Assembly: GCF_022369515.1 (NCBI RefSeq)
Contig: NZ_CP059724.1
Coordinates: 4,960,001 to 5,024,000 of the forward strand
Reading direction: 5' to 3'
From: Paenibacillus sp. 19GGS1-52
Lineage (GTDB): Bacteria; Bacillota; Bacilli; Paenibacillales; Paenibacillaceae
Length of the DNA stretch: 64,000 bases
Both the position numbers and the translations under genes were made by a program. This document shows, in pieces, positions 33,874 through 43,412 of this stretch. Below the pieces are notes generated by a model, which was not told the DNA's origin, made no database searches, and saw only the letters and a list, made by a program, of their open reading frames with translations. Position 1 is the stretch's first letter; every line of letters begins with the position of its first letter.

Positions 33874-35310
33874 TTATGGGGACTTACTCACCCAGCGGGT
33901 GATCACGCATTCGTCTAGACTTTCGGGACGTTGCAGTTCCATCTGCAGCAGATCGCGCAGGAAATGGGGCAACAGAAACAGTGCATCCTTTCCATTCATA
34001 ATGGTCTCATATCCAGCACCAAAAGTGAACATGTCTAGCGTCCCGACATTATACTCGCGATTGTCATCCAGAAGCTCTCCTTCGACAAAAACTGCAATAC
34101 CGCTATCATACGGCATTTTTAAGGGATCGTACAATATTTTTATGCCATCTACTGCTAAACTACCCAGCTGATGACCTCGAAAACCATATCCATAAATTAC
34201 TTTATTGCGAAATTCTTCGGTAAGGCTTTGTTCCAGAGCTATACGAATATCTCGTCCCTCCAGCTTTACTACACATGAGTTAATCGGCGAAGGACATAGA
34301 GCATGCAGCATTCCGGTAGTGATCTCACCCTCTGGCAACGAACCTAATAGCTGGCCTGTATTCACCAGAGATAGCGAGCTCCCTGTAAAGCGGCGCACTG
34401 CCTGTGCCAACAAATTGCCAAAGGGTGATTCTCCTTGCAGGTTAATCGGCAGCTCTCGGTCAGTTATTGCAACTGTCTCCAACATTACTGCACAGGCATG
34501 CTCCAGATGAACACCAACAGCAGGACTGATAATCTCTTCGGAAAGCGTGGGATCAACCGGAATACATTGACCTGTCACCAGCTTAAAGTCTGTTTCGTCT
34601 CCTTGGCGTTCAAAAACAAGCCGGCCGACATAACGTCCGAATTTCCCGGCACCACATACAGCTGTGCCGTTAATCATTAACGGTTCCTCCAGCATATGAT
34701 GGGTATGCCCACCAAGTATAGCATGCACCCCTTCCAGTCTCTCAGCCAGTAATTGGTCTGCTGGAAGCCCAAGATGAGATAAAATAATCAGAACGTCTAC
34801 CTGCGGAGCCAGAAGAAGACACTGTTCGCGGAGCGCAGTCTCAGGGTCCAAGGCATCCCATCCCAAGAGTGAATAGAACGCTGTGAATGCAACTGTAGCA
34901 CCGGTCACTCCTATTCGAAGTCCATCCTTCTCCAGAATAGCATGACGTTTCATCCAAGACGGTGGTTCTCCTGTTGAACTCTCCACAAAATTACAACAAA
35001 CTACAGGGCATTGCAGACCCGTAAAGATAGCACTTAATATCTCCGGAGAAAAGGTTAGTCCTTCGTTATTCCCGATAGTGACGGCATCATACCCTGTCAG
35101 GTTCATCACATCGATATTTGCCTGACCCATAGTTCCTTCTGTCTCCACTGCAGCCCGATCCATATGGTCACCCACATCCAGCAGCAGCAAGGGTTCTTGT
35201 CTCGCTGCAGTCTTTTGCGCGGCAATCACTGCGGCCAAGGGACTCATCATTTCAAAATGGCTATGTATATCATTGGTATGAAGTATGGTTAATCTTTGCG
35301 GCACGGGCAT
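33874..35310 (-). CDS. Metallophosphatase/5'-nucleotidase (YunD-like)
   Basis: This protein of about 478 residues has an N-terminal calcineurin-like metallophosphatase domain (TILHTNDIHSHFE, DVGDHMD, TIGNNEG, LSHLG, GGHTHH) and a C-terminal 5'-nucleotidase domain (SPFGNLLAQAVRR, NTGQLLGSLPEGEIT). There is no signal peptide, unlike secreted UshA, and the layout matches cytoplasmic YunD of Bacillus. An ATG at 35310 (or GTG at 35313) is used because GGGAGGA precedes it; the longer frame to 35364 has no ribosome site. It probably dephosphorylates nucleotides or NAD-related compounds. Confidence 0.88.
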   Translation of the reverse strand: MPVPQRLTILHTNDIHSHFEMMSPLAAVIAAQKTAARQEPLLLLDVGDHMDRAAVETEGTMGQANIDVMNLTGYDAVTIGNNEGLTFSPEILSAIFTGLQCPVVCCNFVESSTGEPPSWMKRHAILEKDGLRIGVTGATVAFTAFYSLLGWDALDPETALREQCLLLAPQVDVLIILSHLGLPADQLLAERLEGVHAILGGHTHHMLEEPLMINGTAVCGAGKFGRYVGRLVFERQGDETDFKLVTGQCIPVDPTLSEEIISPAVGVHLEHACAVMLETVAITDRELPINLQGESPFGNLLAQAVRRFTGSSLSLVNTGQLLGSLPEGEITTGMLHALCPSPINSCVVKLEGRDIRIALEQSLTEEFRNKVIYGYGFRGHQLGSLAVDGIKILYDPLKMPYDSGIAVFVEGELLDDNREYNVGTLDMFTFGAGYETIMNGKDALFLLPHFLRDLLQMELQRPESLDECVITRWVSKSP

Positions 35311-35450
35311 CACAGCAACATTCCTCCCACCAGTAAGGCCACTCATTATTGAAGCAGCTGGCACATGATCTTATACAGCCTAGCATAACATTTCCAAGCT
35401 TAATATGGTATATTGGAATCATTATTAAAATAATTACGAGGTGAATAAGT

Positions 35451-36179
35451 ATGCAAATTACAATCCGTCTATTCGCTGGGTTGGCTGAAATTTTCGGTTC
35501 CTCATCACTGTCCTTTGATGTTGCGGAGAATACTCTAACTGCAGGTAAATTAAAGGAACTCCTCTCTGCCTCCTATCCGGATGCAGCCCCCCAAATTGCA
35601 GTTTCTTTAGTTGCCATTGACCGGGAATATGCCCCAGATGATTCACCCATCTCCGCAACTGCAGAAGTTGCGCTTATTCCTCCCGTTTCCGGGGGCGAAA
35701 CCGGTTCTGTAACCGAGAGTACAGCCGACGGGCTTTACACGATAACGGATCAACCTTTGGTCGCTGAGAAGCTTCTGGATAAAGTACTAGATGCTGCTCA
35801 CGGAGCCTCGCTGATATTTGTAGGAACGACACGCGAGATGACGCAAGGACGGCGAACAACCGCGCTCTTTTATGAAGCTTATATTCCCATGGCCCTGAGC
35901 AAACTTCAGGAGATTGGCAACGAAGTTCAGAAGCGCTGGAACGCTCATTGCGCGATTTCTCATCGCATAGGCTATGTGGGTCTAAAGGAAGCTAGCGTTA
36001 TCATTGCCGTATCTGCTGCTCATCGTGATACTTGTTATGAAGCTAGTCGGTTGGCGATTGAAATGCTGAAGCAGGCCGTCCCCGTCTGGAAAAAGGACAT
36101 CAATGAATCAGAGCAACAATGGTTAGGCTCTGATCAGCTGGCTGCTGCTTTCGAAAATATATCATCAACTACTCTTTGA
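35451..36179 (+). CDS. Fused molybdopterin synthase MoaD-MoaE
   Basis: In this 242-residue fusion, residues 1-82 are a MoaD/ThiS ubiquitin-like domain ending PPVSGG, and residues 95-230 are MoaE with the conserved HRIGYVGLKEAS, AHRDTCYEA and catalytic lysines K207 and K214 (MLKQAVPVWKK). Molybdopterin synthase adds two sulfurs to precursor Z. MoaD must carry a free C-terminal Gly-Gly for thiocarboxylation, so an internal GG followed by Glu implies cleavage or an unusual mechanism. GAGGTGA precedes the ATG. No other moa gene is in the window. Confidence 0.93.
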   Translation: MQITIRLFAGLAEIFGSSSLSFDVAENTLTAGKLKELLSASYPDAAPQIAVSLVAIDREYAPDDSPISATAEVALIPPVSGGETGSVTESTADGLYTITDQPLVAEKLLDKVLDAAHGASLIFVGTTREMTQGRRTTALFYEAYIPMALSKLQEIGNEVQKRWNAHCAISHRIGYVGLKEASVIIAVSAAHRDTCYEASRLAIEMLKQAVPVWKKDINESEQQWLGSDQLAAAFENISSTTL

Positions 36180-36243
36180 TCATTGAATAATTCCAGCTTT
36201 GTTGCTATGCTGAAAAAAATCGATAGTTAAGGTGGCATAGGCA

Positions 36244-37284
36244 TTGAGAGTACACGTCACGGATCTAAAACCCGGTCATTTCTTGGGAGAAGATACCTTT
36301 AGCTCCAGAGGACTTCACGTATTACCTAAAGGTACAAAACTTCGGATAGAAGAAATCGCCAAGTTGATGCAACACAGCGTAGACTATGTTGATATCGAGG
36401 TAGTAACCGAAGAGCCTGCCCCTAAAGGCAGAGCGTCTATTATTAAAGCCGTGACCGGAAATTTTGACAATATGATTGACGGTTTCGAATCTGTATATAT
36501 GGAGGCGTTGACTCAAGGACGTTTTAATCAATCACTTGTAGATGATGTACTTCAACCCTCGCTGCAATCACTGGACAAACATAAAGATGTCGTCTCTTTG
36601 CTACTGCTGCTTGACCGTGAAGATGATTATACCTATAATCACTCCTTACAGGTAGGCATGCTTTCTTACTATATAGCAACTTGGCTCGGATATTCTAAAC
36701 GGGAATGCTACGAAATTGGCCGAGCCGGGTATCTGATAGACATAGGCAAATGCCGAATTTCACCGGCTCTACTCAACAAGCCAGGAAAGTTAACTTCACT
36801 AGAGTTTGAGGAAGTTAAACTCCATACTACATACGGTTACGAGATTATCCGCAATTCCATGGATGACAAACATACAGCTCTGGTTGCCCTTCAGCACCAT
36901 GAACGTGAAGATGGTTCCGGCTACCCCGGTAATCTGACTGCATCCGAGATTCACCCTTACGCCCAAATCGCAGCTGTAGCTGATATTTACAGTGCTATGA
37001 CCACACCAAGGGTTTATCAGTCCAAGCAGGAATTGATTTCAGTTCTACGTGAAATCCACAATCTCAGCTTCGGCAAGCTCAACCCAAAAACAGTACAAGC
37101 CTTTATCCAGCATTTAATGCCCAACTTCATCGGCAAGCGCGTATTACTAAGCACAGGCGACATGGGTGTAATTGTTCTAAACAACCCCATTGATGTCTTC
37201 CGCCCACTAGTGCAGAGCGGTGGGAAGTTCCTCGACCTGTCCCGTGACCGCAATATCGCTGTGGTGGAGATTTATATGGAATAA
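36244..37284 (+). CDS. HD-GYP domain protein with degenerate HD site
   Basis: This 346-residue paralogue of the protein at 31713 has the same N-terminal domain and an HD-GYP domain. HHEREDGSGYP at 218-228 is intact, but the metal-binding HD pair reads I165-D166 (LIDIGK). Loss of this His usually abolishes phosphodiesterase activity, so the protein may be a c-di-GMP sensor or a partner of the active paralogue. It starts with TTG after AAGGTGG. It is 64 bases after moaDE and probably has its own promoter. Confidence 0.9.
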   Translation: MRVHVTDLKPGHFLGEDTFSSRGLHVLPKGTKLRIEEIAKLMQHSVDYVDIEVVTEEPAPKGRASIIKAVTGNFDNMIDGFESVYMEALTQGRFNQSLVDDVLQPSLQSLDKHKDVVSLLLLLDREDDYTYNHSLQVGMLSYYIATWLGYSKRECYEIGRAGYLIDIGKCRISPALLNKPGKLTSLEFEEVKLHTTYGYEIIRNSMDDKHTALVALQHHEREDGSGYPGNLTASEIHPYAQIAAVADIYSAMTTPRVYQSKQELISVLREIHNLSFGKLNPKTVQAFIQHLMPNFIGKRVLLSTGDMGVIVLNNPIDVFRPLVQSGGKFLDLSRDRNIAVVEIYME

Positions 37285-37448
37285 CCCTTCCAAGGGAGGG
37301 CTCAGAAGGGCTCCGCCCTCTGGACGCCTGGAAGCTTGGCGGAACATCGCGGTTATTGTGGACGAATGGGACTATGGATCGTCAGCCCGCCTTGAGTCAC
37401 CCTGCTTTGCTGCGCAAAGGGCGGATGGCTCAAAGCTACATTAAATAA
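37285..37448. other. GC-rich intergenic stretch without a gene
   Basis: This stretch is richer in G and C than its surroundings and contains short inverted segments (GGGCTC...CCGCCC and TTTGCTGCGCAAA). No ribosome site or conserved reading frame was found. It may be an intergenic repeat element. Confidence 0.4.
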
Positions 37449-37496
37449 GGGTAACCTAACAGTCATGTGATTTAATGACTGTAGGTTACCCTTTTT
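37449..37496 (+). terminator. Strong Rho-independent terminator
   Basis: A long stem pairs GGGTAACCTA-CAGTCAT with ATGACTG-TAGGTTACCC around an eight-base loop, followed by TTTTT. It ends the HD-GYP transcript and may also act on the converging bgl gene. Confidence 0.92.
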
Positions 37497-37523
37497 CCTA
37501 GAGAGATACTCTAGCTTTATCTT

Positions 37524-39011
<1,488 letters not shown>

Positions 39012-39039
39012 TCAATGTGATTGATGTAGCCTTAGCTAT

Positions 39040-40407
39040 CTAGTTAACCACTGTTAATAGGTATTCCCCATTTTCCACATTCATCTCAGCGCTTTTGAGG
39101 ACATCCAAATAATTAGCCGAATTGGTTACTATAATTGGTGTAGCCGTTATGAAACCCGCTGCCCTGATCGCTTCTACATCAAATTCTAGCAGCAACTGTC
39201 CTTGCTTCACCTTATCTCCTTCTTTTACCCGTTTCTCGAAGAACTTACCCTTTAGCTTCACTGTATTGACGCCAACGTGGATTAAGAGTTCAGCCCCTTC
39301 ATCGGAAGTGATGCCGATTGCATGTCCTGTTGGAAAGATCGTCGTAATAGTTCCGTTTACAGGTGAAGTCAACCTGCCGGAGGAGGGTTCAATCACAATC
39401 CCTTTACCCATTGCCCCTGAGGCAAAGGCTTCATCTGGCAAAGACTCTAGCGATTGAAGGCTGCCCGACAAGGGACTGACAATTACTTCTTTTTCAATTA
39501 AACTATTCGCTGTATAAGTTGGAATTTCAGGGGTTTGCTCTGGACTGGCTACGGTTGGATCATCAAAGCCCAAGACAAATACAAGCAGAAGTGCAAGTAC
39601 AAAGGACACGACTAAACCGACCACAACCCACACAAATCCGGTTCCAAAATAAGTCGGCAAGGCCAGCAGACCTGGCAGGGAGAATGCTAAAGCTCTTGCT
39701 CCGCCGACAGCTATAATAGCGCCGCCTATTGCGCCGGAAACACAGGCATAGATAAATGGTTTTTTTAATTTAAGCGTAACCCCATAGATTGTAGGCTCTG
39801 TGATACCAAACACCGCAGCCAGGGTTGATGACCCTGCTAAAGCTTTCATTTGCGAATTTTTCGATTTCAAGAATACCCCGAATACTGCACCCGCTTGAGC
39901 AAGGACTGCTGCAGACAGGATAGGCAGCATCGTATCGTAGCCCAGACTGGCTATATTGCTCAGCATGATCGGGACAAATCCCCAATGAACACCAAAGATT
40001 ACAAAAACCTGCCAGAATGCTCCTGCGATTGCACCCGCCGCCAGCGGACTAAGATTATATAGCCATGTATAACCTGAAGCCAACCCGTCACTAATCAGGG
40101 AACCTACAGGACCAAAGGCTAGAAATGTCAAAGGAATCACAATCAGCAACGCGAACATTGGTACAAGTATATTTCTAACCGATTCATGAATAAAGGAACG
40201 AAACCATTTCTCTATATAAGATTGCACCCAAACCGCTAGGATAATTGGGATTACACTAGAGGAATAATTCACAAGAATAATAGGTATCCCGAGAAAACCC
40301 AATGAATCTGTACTGCCAACTGCAGCAATAATTGACGGATAGATTAAGGCCCCTGCCACCGCAACGGAAACAAATTGATTAGTCTGGAATTTCCGGGTGG
40401 CAAAATC
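39040..40407 (-). pseudogene. 5'-truncated beta-glucoside PTS EIIBCA (bglP-like)
   Basis: The remaining sequence encodes most of EIIC (about eight membrane segments, starting FATRKFQTNQFVSV) and a complete EIIA with the phosphorylated His in LLIHVGVNTVKLKGKFF. EIIB (about 90 residues with its Cys) and the first part of EIIC, about 180 residues in all, are absent. The homology begins at 40407 just after in-frame stops and has no ribosome site; the first GTG is at 40359. The preceding antiterminator gene is cut at the same place, so one deletion probably removed both ends. EIIA could still be functional if translated. Confidence 0.85.
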
Positions 40408-40427
40408 GACGTTTCTTAACGTTCATT

Positions 40428-40895
40428 TTACCGTGAGTTCAGGTTTTTCTTGAAATATAAGGCAGTATAGTTGTGAATAAATTTGAGCGCATCCATCCCG
40501 ATTGAGAATTCTTTCTGATAGAAGCGTTTAATTTCGAACAACATCGCATTTTTGAGCACGATTCCTTTTTCGTAGCGCTGAACGGCAAAATGGATATGAT
40601 CGGTTAAGGTCAAATAAATATTATCACTTAGCTCAGTCCCTAGAATCTCATTTGCATAAGTAACAATTTCATTCGCCAATTCCAAATGGGCCACAGGAAT
40701 ATCGTTCAAAAGCTCGGTTAGCTTGGCCGTGAACTCATTCTCATTTAGCAGAAAAATTTTATCTACCTTGTCGGGATCGACGTAATCACCCGCTACCTTG
40801 TTAAAGGATATCCCTCTACCCATCACAATGACTTCCTTACCTTTTTGGTTCTTGGTCAACAAGACATTGTTGTTGAGGACTTTCTCGATAATCAT
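40428..40895 (-). CDS. Truncated LicT/BglG-type transcriptional antiterminator
   Basis: This protein of about 155 residues has a complete co-antiterminator RNA-binding domain at 1-56 (NNNVLLTKNQKGKEVIVMGRGISF) and most of PRD1 to about residue 150. PRD2 is missing; the family is usually about 275-280 residues. The end FKKNLNSR is not family sequence. CAT domains without PRD control are known to be constitutively active in LicT, so the fragment could keep the operon switched on. AGGAGGTG precedes the ATG; a TTG at 40898 is an alternative. The leader carries a matching RAT site and terminator. Confidence 0.85.
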   Translation of the reverse strand: MIIEKVLNNNVLLTKNQKGKEVIVMGRGISFNKVAGDYVDPDKVDKIFLLNENEFTAKLTELLNDIPVAHLELANEIVTYANEILGTELSDNIYLTLTDHIHFAVQRYEKGIVLKNAMLFEIKRFYQKEFSIGMDALKFIHNYTALYFKKNLNSR

Positions 40896-40927
40896 CAATA
40901 TTTCACCTCCTGCATCATATTTTGTAC

Positions 40928-40987
40928 AAAAAAAGCCTAAGTTGATCCCAATATCATTTAGAAAATGATACTCGAATCAGCTTAGGC
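40928..40987 (-). terminator. Conditional terminator in the licT leader
   Basis: The arms GCCTAAG and CTTAGGC (extended through TGAT/ATCA) close a long stem, followed on the minus strand by TTTTTTT. An inner hairpin ATCATTT..AAATGAT forms the top. The 5' arm overlaps the RAT by three bases, so RAT folding prevents termination. Confidence 0.88.
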
Positions 40988-41013
40988 ATTGCCCACGTTA
41001 GCGGTCACAATCC
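40985..41013 (-). promoter_or_regulatory. RAT ribonucleic antiterminator site
   Basis: The minus strand begins GGATTGTGACCG and ends GGGCAATGCC, matching the RAT pattern GGATTGTTACTG...GCAGGCAAAACC bound by SacY/LicT/BglG CAT domains. It lies between the promoter and the terminator of the antiterminator gene, indicating autoregulation. Confidence 0.85.
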
Positions 41014-41025
41014 TGTATTAATAAT

Positions 41026-41053
41026 ATTGTAGCATAAAATTAAGCGATTACAA
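41026..41053 (-). promoter_or_regulatory. SigA promoter of the bgl operon
   Basis: TTGTAA (41048-41053), a 16-base spacer and TACAAT (41026-41031) on the minus strand, about 13 bases before the RAT. Confidence 0.7.
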
Positions 41054-41200
41054 TATTTTTATTCGCCGATGACGAATTAGTGGATATAACCGTTGTTGAT
41101 CTTTCCAAGGTTTAACATCTTTAATATTGGGTTAAACTGATCTGTGCATGAAATCAACAACAGCCCTGCTATACATTTTTCGAAAAAGAGGCTGATCCCA

Positions 41201-41449
41201 ATGCTAACCGTTCATGAGCGTCTTGCTGAGCTATTCATTCTAAGCCGTCAACGCCGGCTTACTACAACTGAAGAAGCCGAGCAGCAGCAGTGCTTACAAG
41301 TAAATGCTATGTATTACTGGGAGCTGGCGCGCCTAAACAATGAAGCTCTTCTGGCCGCTCGTACCGAGGATGCCGAATGGCAGCACGATATTGGTGCACA
41401 GCTGTTTGAATTACGCGTAACAGGCAGAGTGTCCAGACGCCGAAAGTAA
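41201..41449 (+). CDS. Small hypothetical protein (DUF7667-like)
   Basis: This 82-residue, soluble, helical protein has the pattern LTVHERLAELFILSRQRRLT, then AMYYWELARLNNEALLAARTEDAEWQHDI. It resembles small Paenibacillus proteins of unknown function, possibly DUF7667; the match is from memory. The start at 41201 is chosen because AAAAAGAGG lies nine bases upstream. It is divergent from the bgl operon and converges on the exporter genes, with a terminator after it. Function unknown. Confidence 0.7.
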   Translation: MLTVHERLAELFILSRQRRLTTTEEAEQQQCLQVNAMYYWELARLNNEALLAARTEDAEWQHDIGAQLFELRVTGRVSRRRK

Positions 41450-41480
41450 GTAATCTCCTTGGCAGCTTGTAATGAAATAA

Positions 41481-41537
41481 CAGCAGCCCGCTCCCCTATT
41501 GATTCTGCAAAGGGAAGGGGACTGCTGCGTTTGAACT
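41481..41537. terminator. Bidirectional terminator between convergent genes
   Basis: CAGCAGCCC-CTCCCC pairs with GGGAAGGGGACTGCTG around a loop of about 14 bases. The plus side continues GCGTTTG and the minus side TTATTTC. It separates the small gene from the exporter operon. Confidence 0.7.
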
Positions 41538-41546
41538 AACTTTTAA

Positions 41547-43406
41547 TTATAGAAACCTGAACTGCGCTTCAATCAGACCGTTATAAACTCCGTCATGGGA
41601 GGTTAGTTCACGATGGGTTCCTTCTTCTTTGATCTCACCATGATCCAGAACGACAATTTTGTCGGCATGTCGAATCGTTGATAATCGGTGAGCGACGATA
41701 AATGAAGTTCGGCCCTGCAGCAGAATCTTAAGCGCATTCTGAATCTTCAGCTCCGTCTCCGTATCAATACTCGCTGTCGCTTCATCCAGGATCAGAATTC
41801 GTGGATTGGCCAGCAGCGCCCTAGCAAAAGACAAAAGCTGCCGCTGTCCCATGGACAACGCACTGCCACGTTCTTCAACCTCCGTCTCATAACCTCCGGG
41901 AAGCTTGGTGATGAAGTCATGTGCATCCACCGCTTGAGCAGCTTCCTCCACTTCCTCGTCGGTGGCATCGAGCCGCCCAAAGCGAATATTATCCCGAATC
42001 GTTCCCGAGAAAATAAATGTGTCCTGCAAAACGATACTGACCTGCGTGCGCAGACTTTCCAACGTGACCTCACGAATATCAGTGCCGTCAATCGTAATTC
42101 GGCCGTCCGTAATATCATAGAACCGGCTAATGAGGTTAATGATAGTACTTTTACCGGAACCTGTATGACCGACAAGCGCGATCGATTGCCCCGCCTGGAC
42201 GTCGAGACTAATACCCTTTAAAGCTGCACGCCCCTTTTCATATTCAAAAACAACCTGATCAAACTTGATGTCGCCACGAATCGTTGGCAGTGGTTTCGCT
42301 CCAGGCTTATCTTGAACCGATGGCTGCTCATCCAAATACTCAAAGATCCGTTCTGAGGAAGCCATCGCTACCAGCAACTGATTATACATCTGCCCCAGAC
42401 GATTGATAGGGTCCCAGAAATTACTCACATAAGTACTGAAAGCGACTAGAAAACCTATGGTAAGTTCACCCGATTCGATAAGATGAGCTCCATACCAGAA
42501 CAGAATCATGGTTCCGAAGCCGCCGGTGATCTCAATAATCGGACCAAACGCTTGGTTCATCGCCGAAGCCTTATTCCAGGATTTTCTGCTATCAGTATTC
42601 ATTGCATCAAAATAATTCATATTTTCCTGTTCTTGCGTATAGGCCTGCGTAACTCTTATCCCTTGAATCGATTCATTCAGATGTGAATTGATCCTGGAGT
42701 TCTTCATCCGCACATCCTGCCAAGCAAGCCGAATCTTCTGGCGCAGCTTGGTCGAGACTAAGAACATGACCGGAACAGTAATCATCACCGCAAGACCCAG
42801 CTTCCAGTTAAGCAGCAGCAAAATAACCATAATACCAAGTAGTTGCACACAATCGATCATCAAATTGACGACCCCGTTCGTGAACAGATCCTGCAGCGAG
42901 TTGATATCATTCGTTACCCGTACCAATACTGAACCAGCCGGACGTTTATCGAAAAAGTTGAAGGACAGCTTCTGAATATGTCTGAACAAGTCCGAGCGCA
43001 GATCATAAATAACTCTTTGTCCGATCACATTGGTATATTTAATCCGGTAAACACCAGCGATCCATTGTATTAAATATAAGACAACTACACTAGCCGTAAG
43101 CGTGTAAAGAAGGGTCAGACTTGGGTGTCCATCCTTGGGAGCAATCGCCTTGTCTATGGCGAGACTCGTCAGGAAGGGGACCGTCAGCTTGGTAATCGTC
43201 CCGAGAATCATCATGATCGACACGAGCGGAAGCATCTGCCTCGCATATGGCTTCATGTAGCCGAACAGTCTGGTGAACTGCTTCCAGTCGAATGCCTTGT
43301 CAATCAGATCATCGTCTTTATATACAAAACGCTCATCAAGAATTTCTGCTTGTGTTTTCTTATTCTTCGAACCCCTGGCTACATTATGATTAGCTTCAAG
43401 TTTCAT
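41547..43406 (-). CDS. ABC exporter half-transporter (BmrD/YheH-like)
   Basis: This 619-residue protein has a six-helix type I exporter membrane domain (about 50-345) and a C-terminal ATPase domain. The ATPase has Walker A VGHTGSGKST, signature LSMGQRQLLSFARAL, Walker B ILILDEATASID with the catalytic Glu, and switch His in VAHRLSTI. It follows its partner by six bases. The pair matches the heterodimeric multidrug exporter BmrCD, in which this subunit holds the catalytic glutamate. Likely substrates are drugs or lipophilic compounds. Confidence 0.92.
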   Translation of the reverse strand: MKLEANHNVARGSKNKKTQAEILDERFVYKDDDLIDKAFDWKQFTRLFGYMKPYARQMLPLVSIMMILGTITKLTVPFLTSLAIDKAIAPKDGHPSLTLLYTLTASVVVLYLIQWIAGVYRIKYTNVIGQRVIYDLRSDLFRHIQKLSFNFFDKRPAGSVLVRVTNDINSLQDLFTNGVVNLMIDCVQLLGIMVILLLLNWKLGLAVMITVPVMFLVSTKLRQKIRLAWQDVRMKNSRINSHLNESIQGIRVTQAYTQEQENMNYFDAMNTDSRKSWNKASAMNQAFGPIIEITGGFGTMILFWYGAHLIESGELTIGFLVAFSTYVSNFWDPINRLGQMYNQLLVAMASSERIFEYLDEQPSVQDKPGAKPLPTIRGDIKFDQVVFEYEKGRAALKGISLDVQAGQSIALVGHTGSGKSTIINLISRFYDITDGRITIDGTDIREVTLESLRTQVSIVLQDTFIFSGTIRDNIRFGRLDATDEEVEEAAQAVDAHDFITKLPGGYETEVEERGSALSMGQRQLLSFARALLANPRILILDEATASIDTETELKIQNALKILLQGRTSFIVAHRLSTIRHADKIVVLDHGEIKEEGTHRELTSHDGVYNGLIEAQFRFL

Positions 43407-43412
43407 ACGGCC

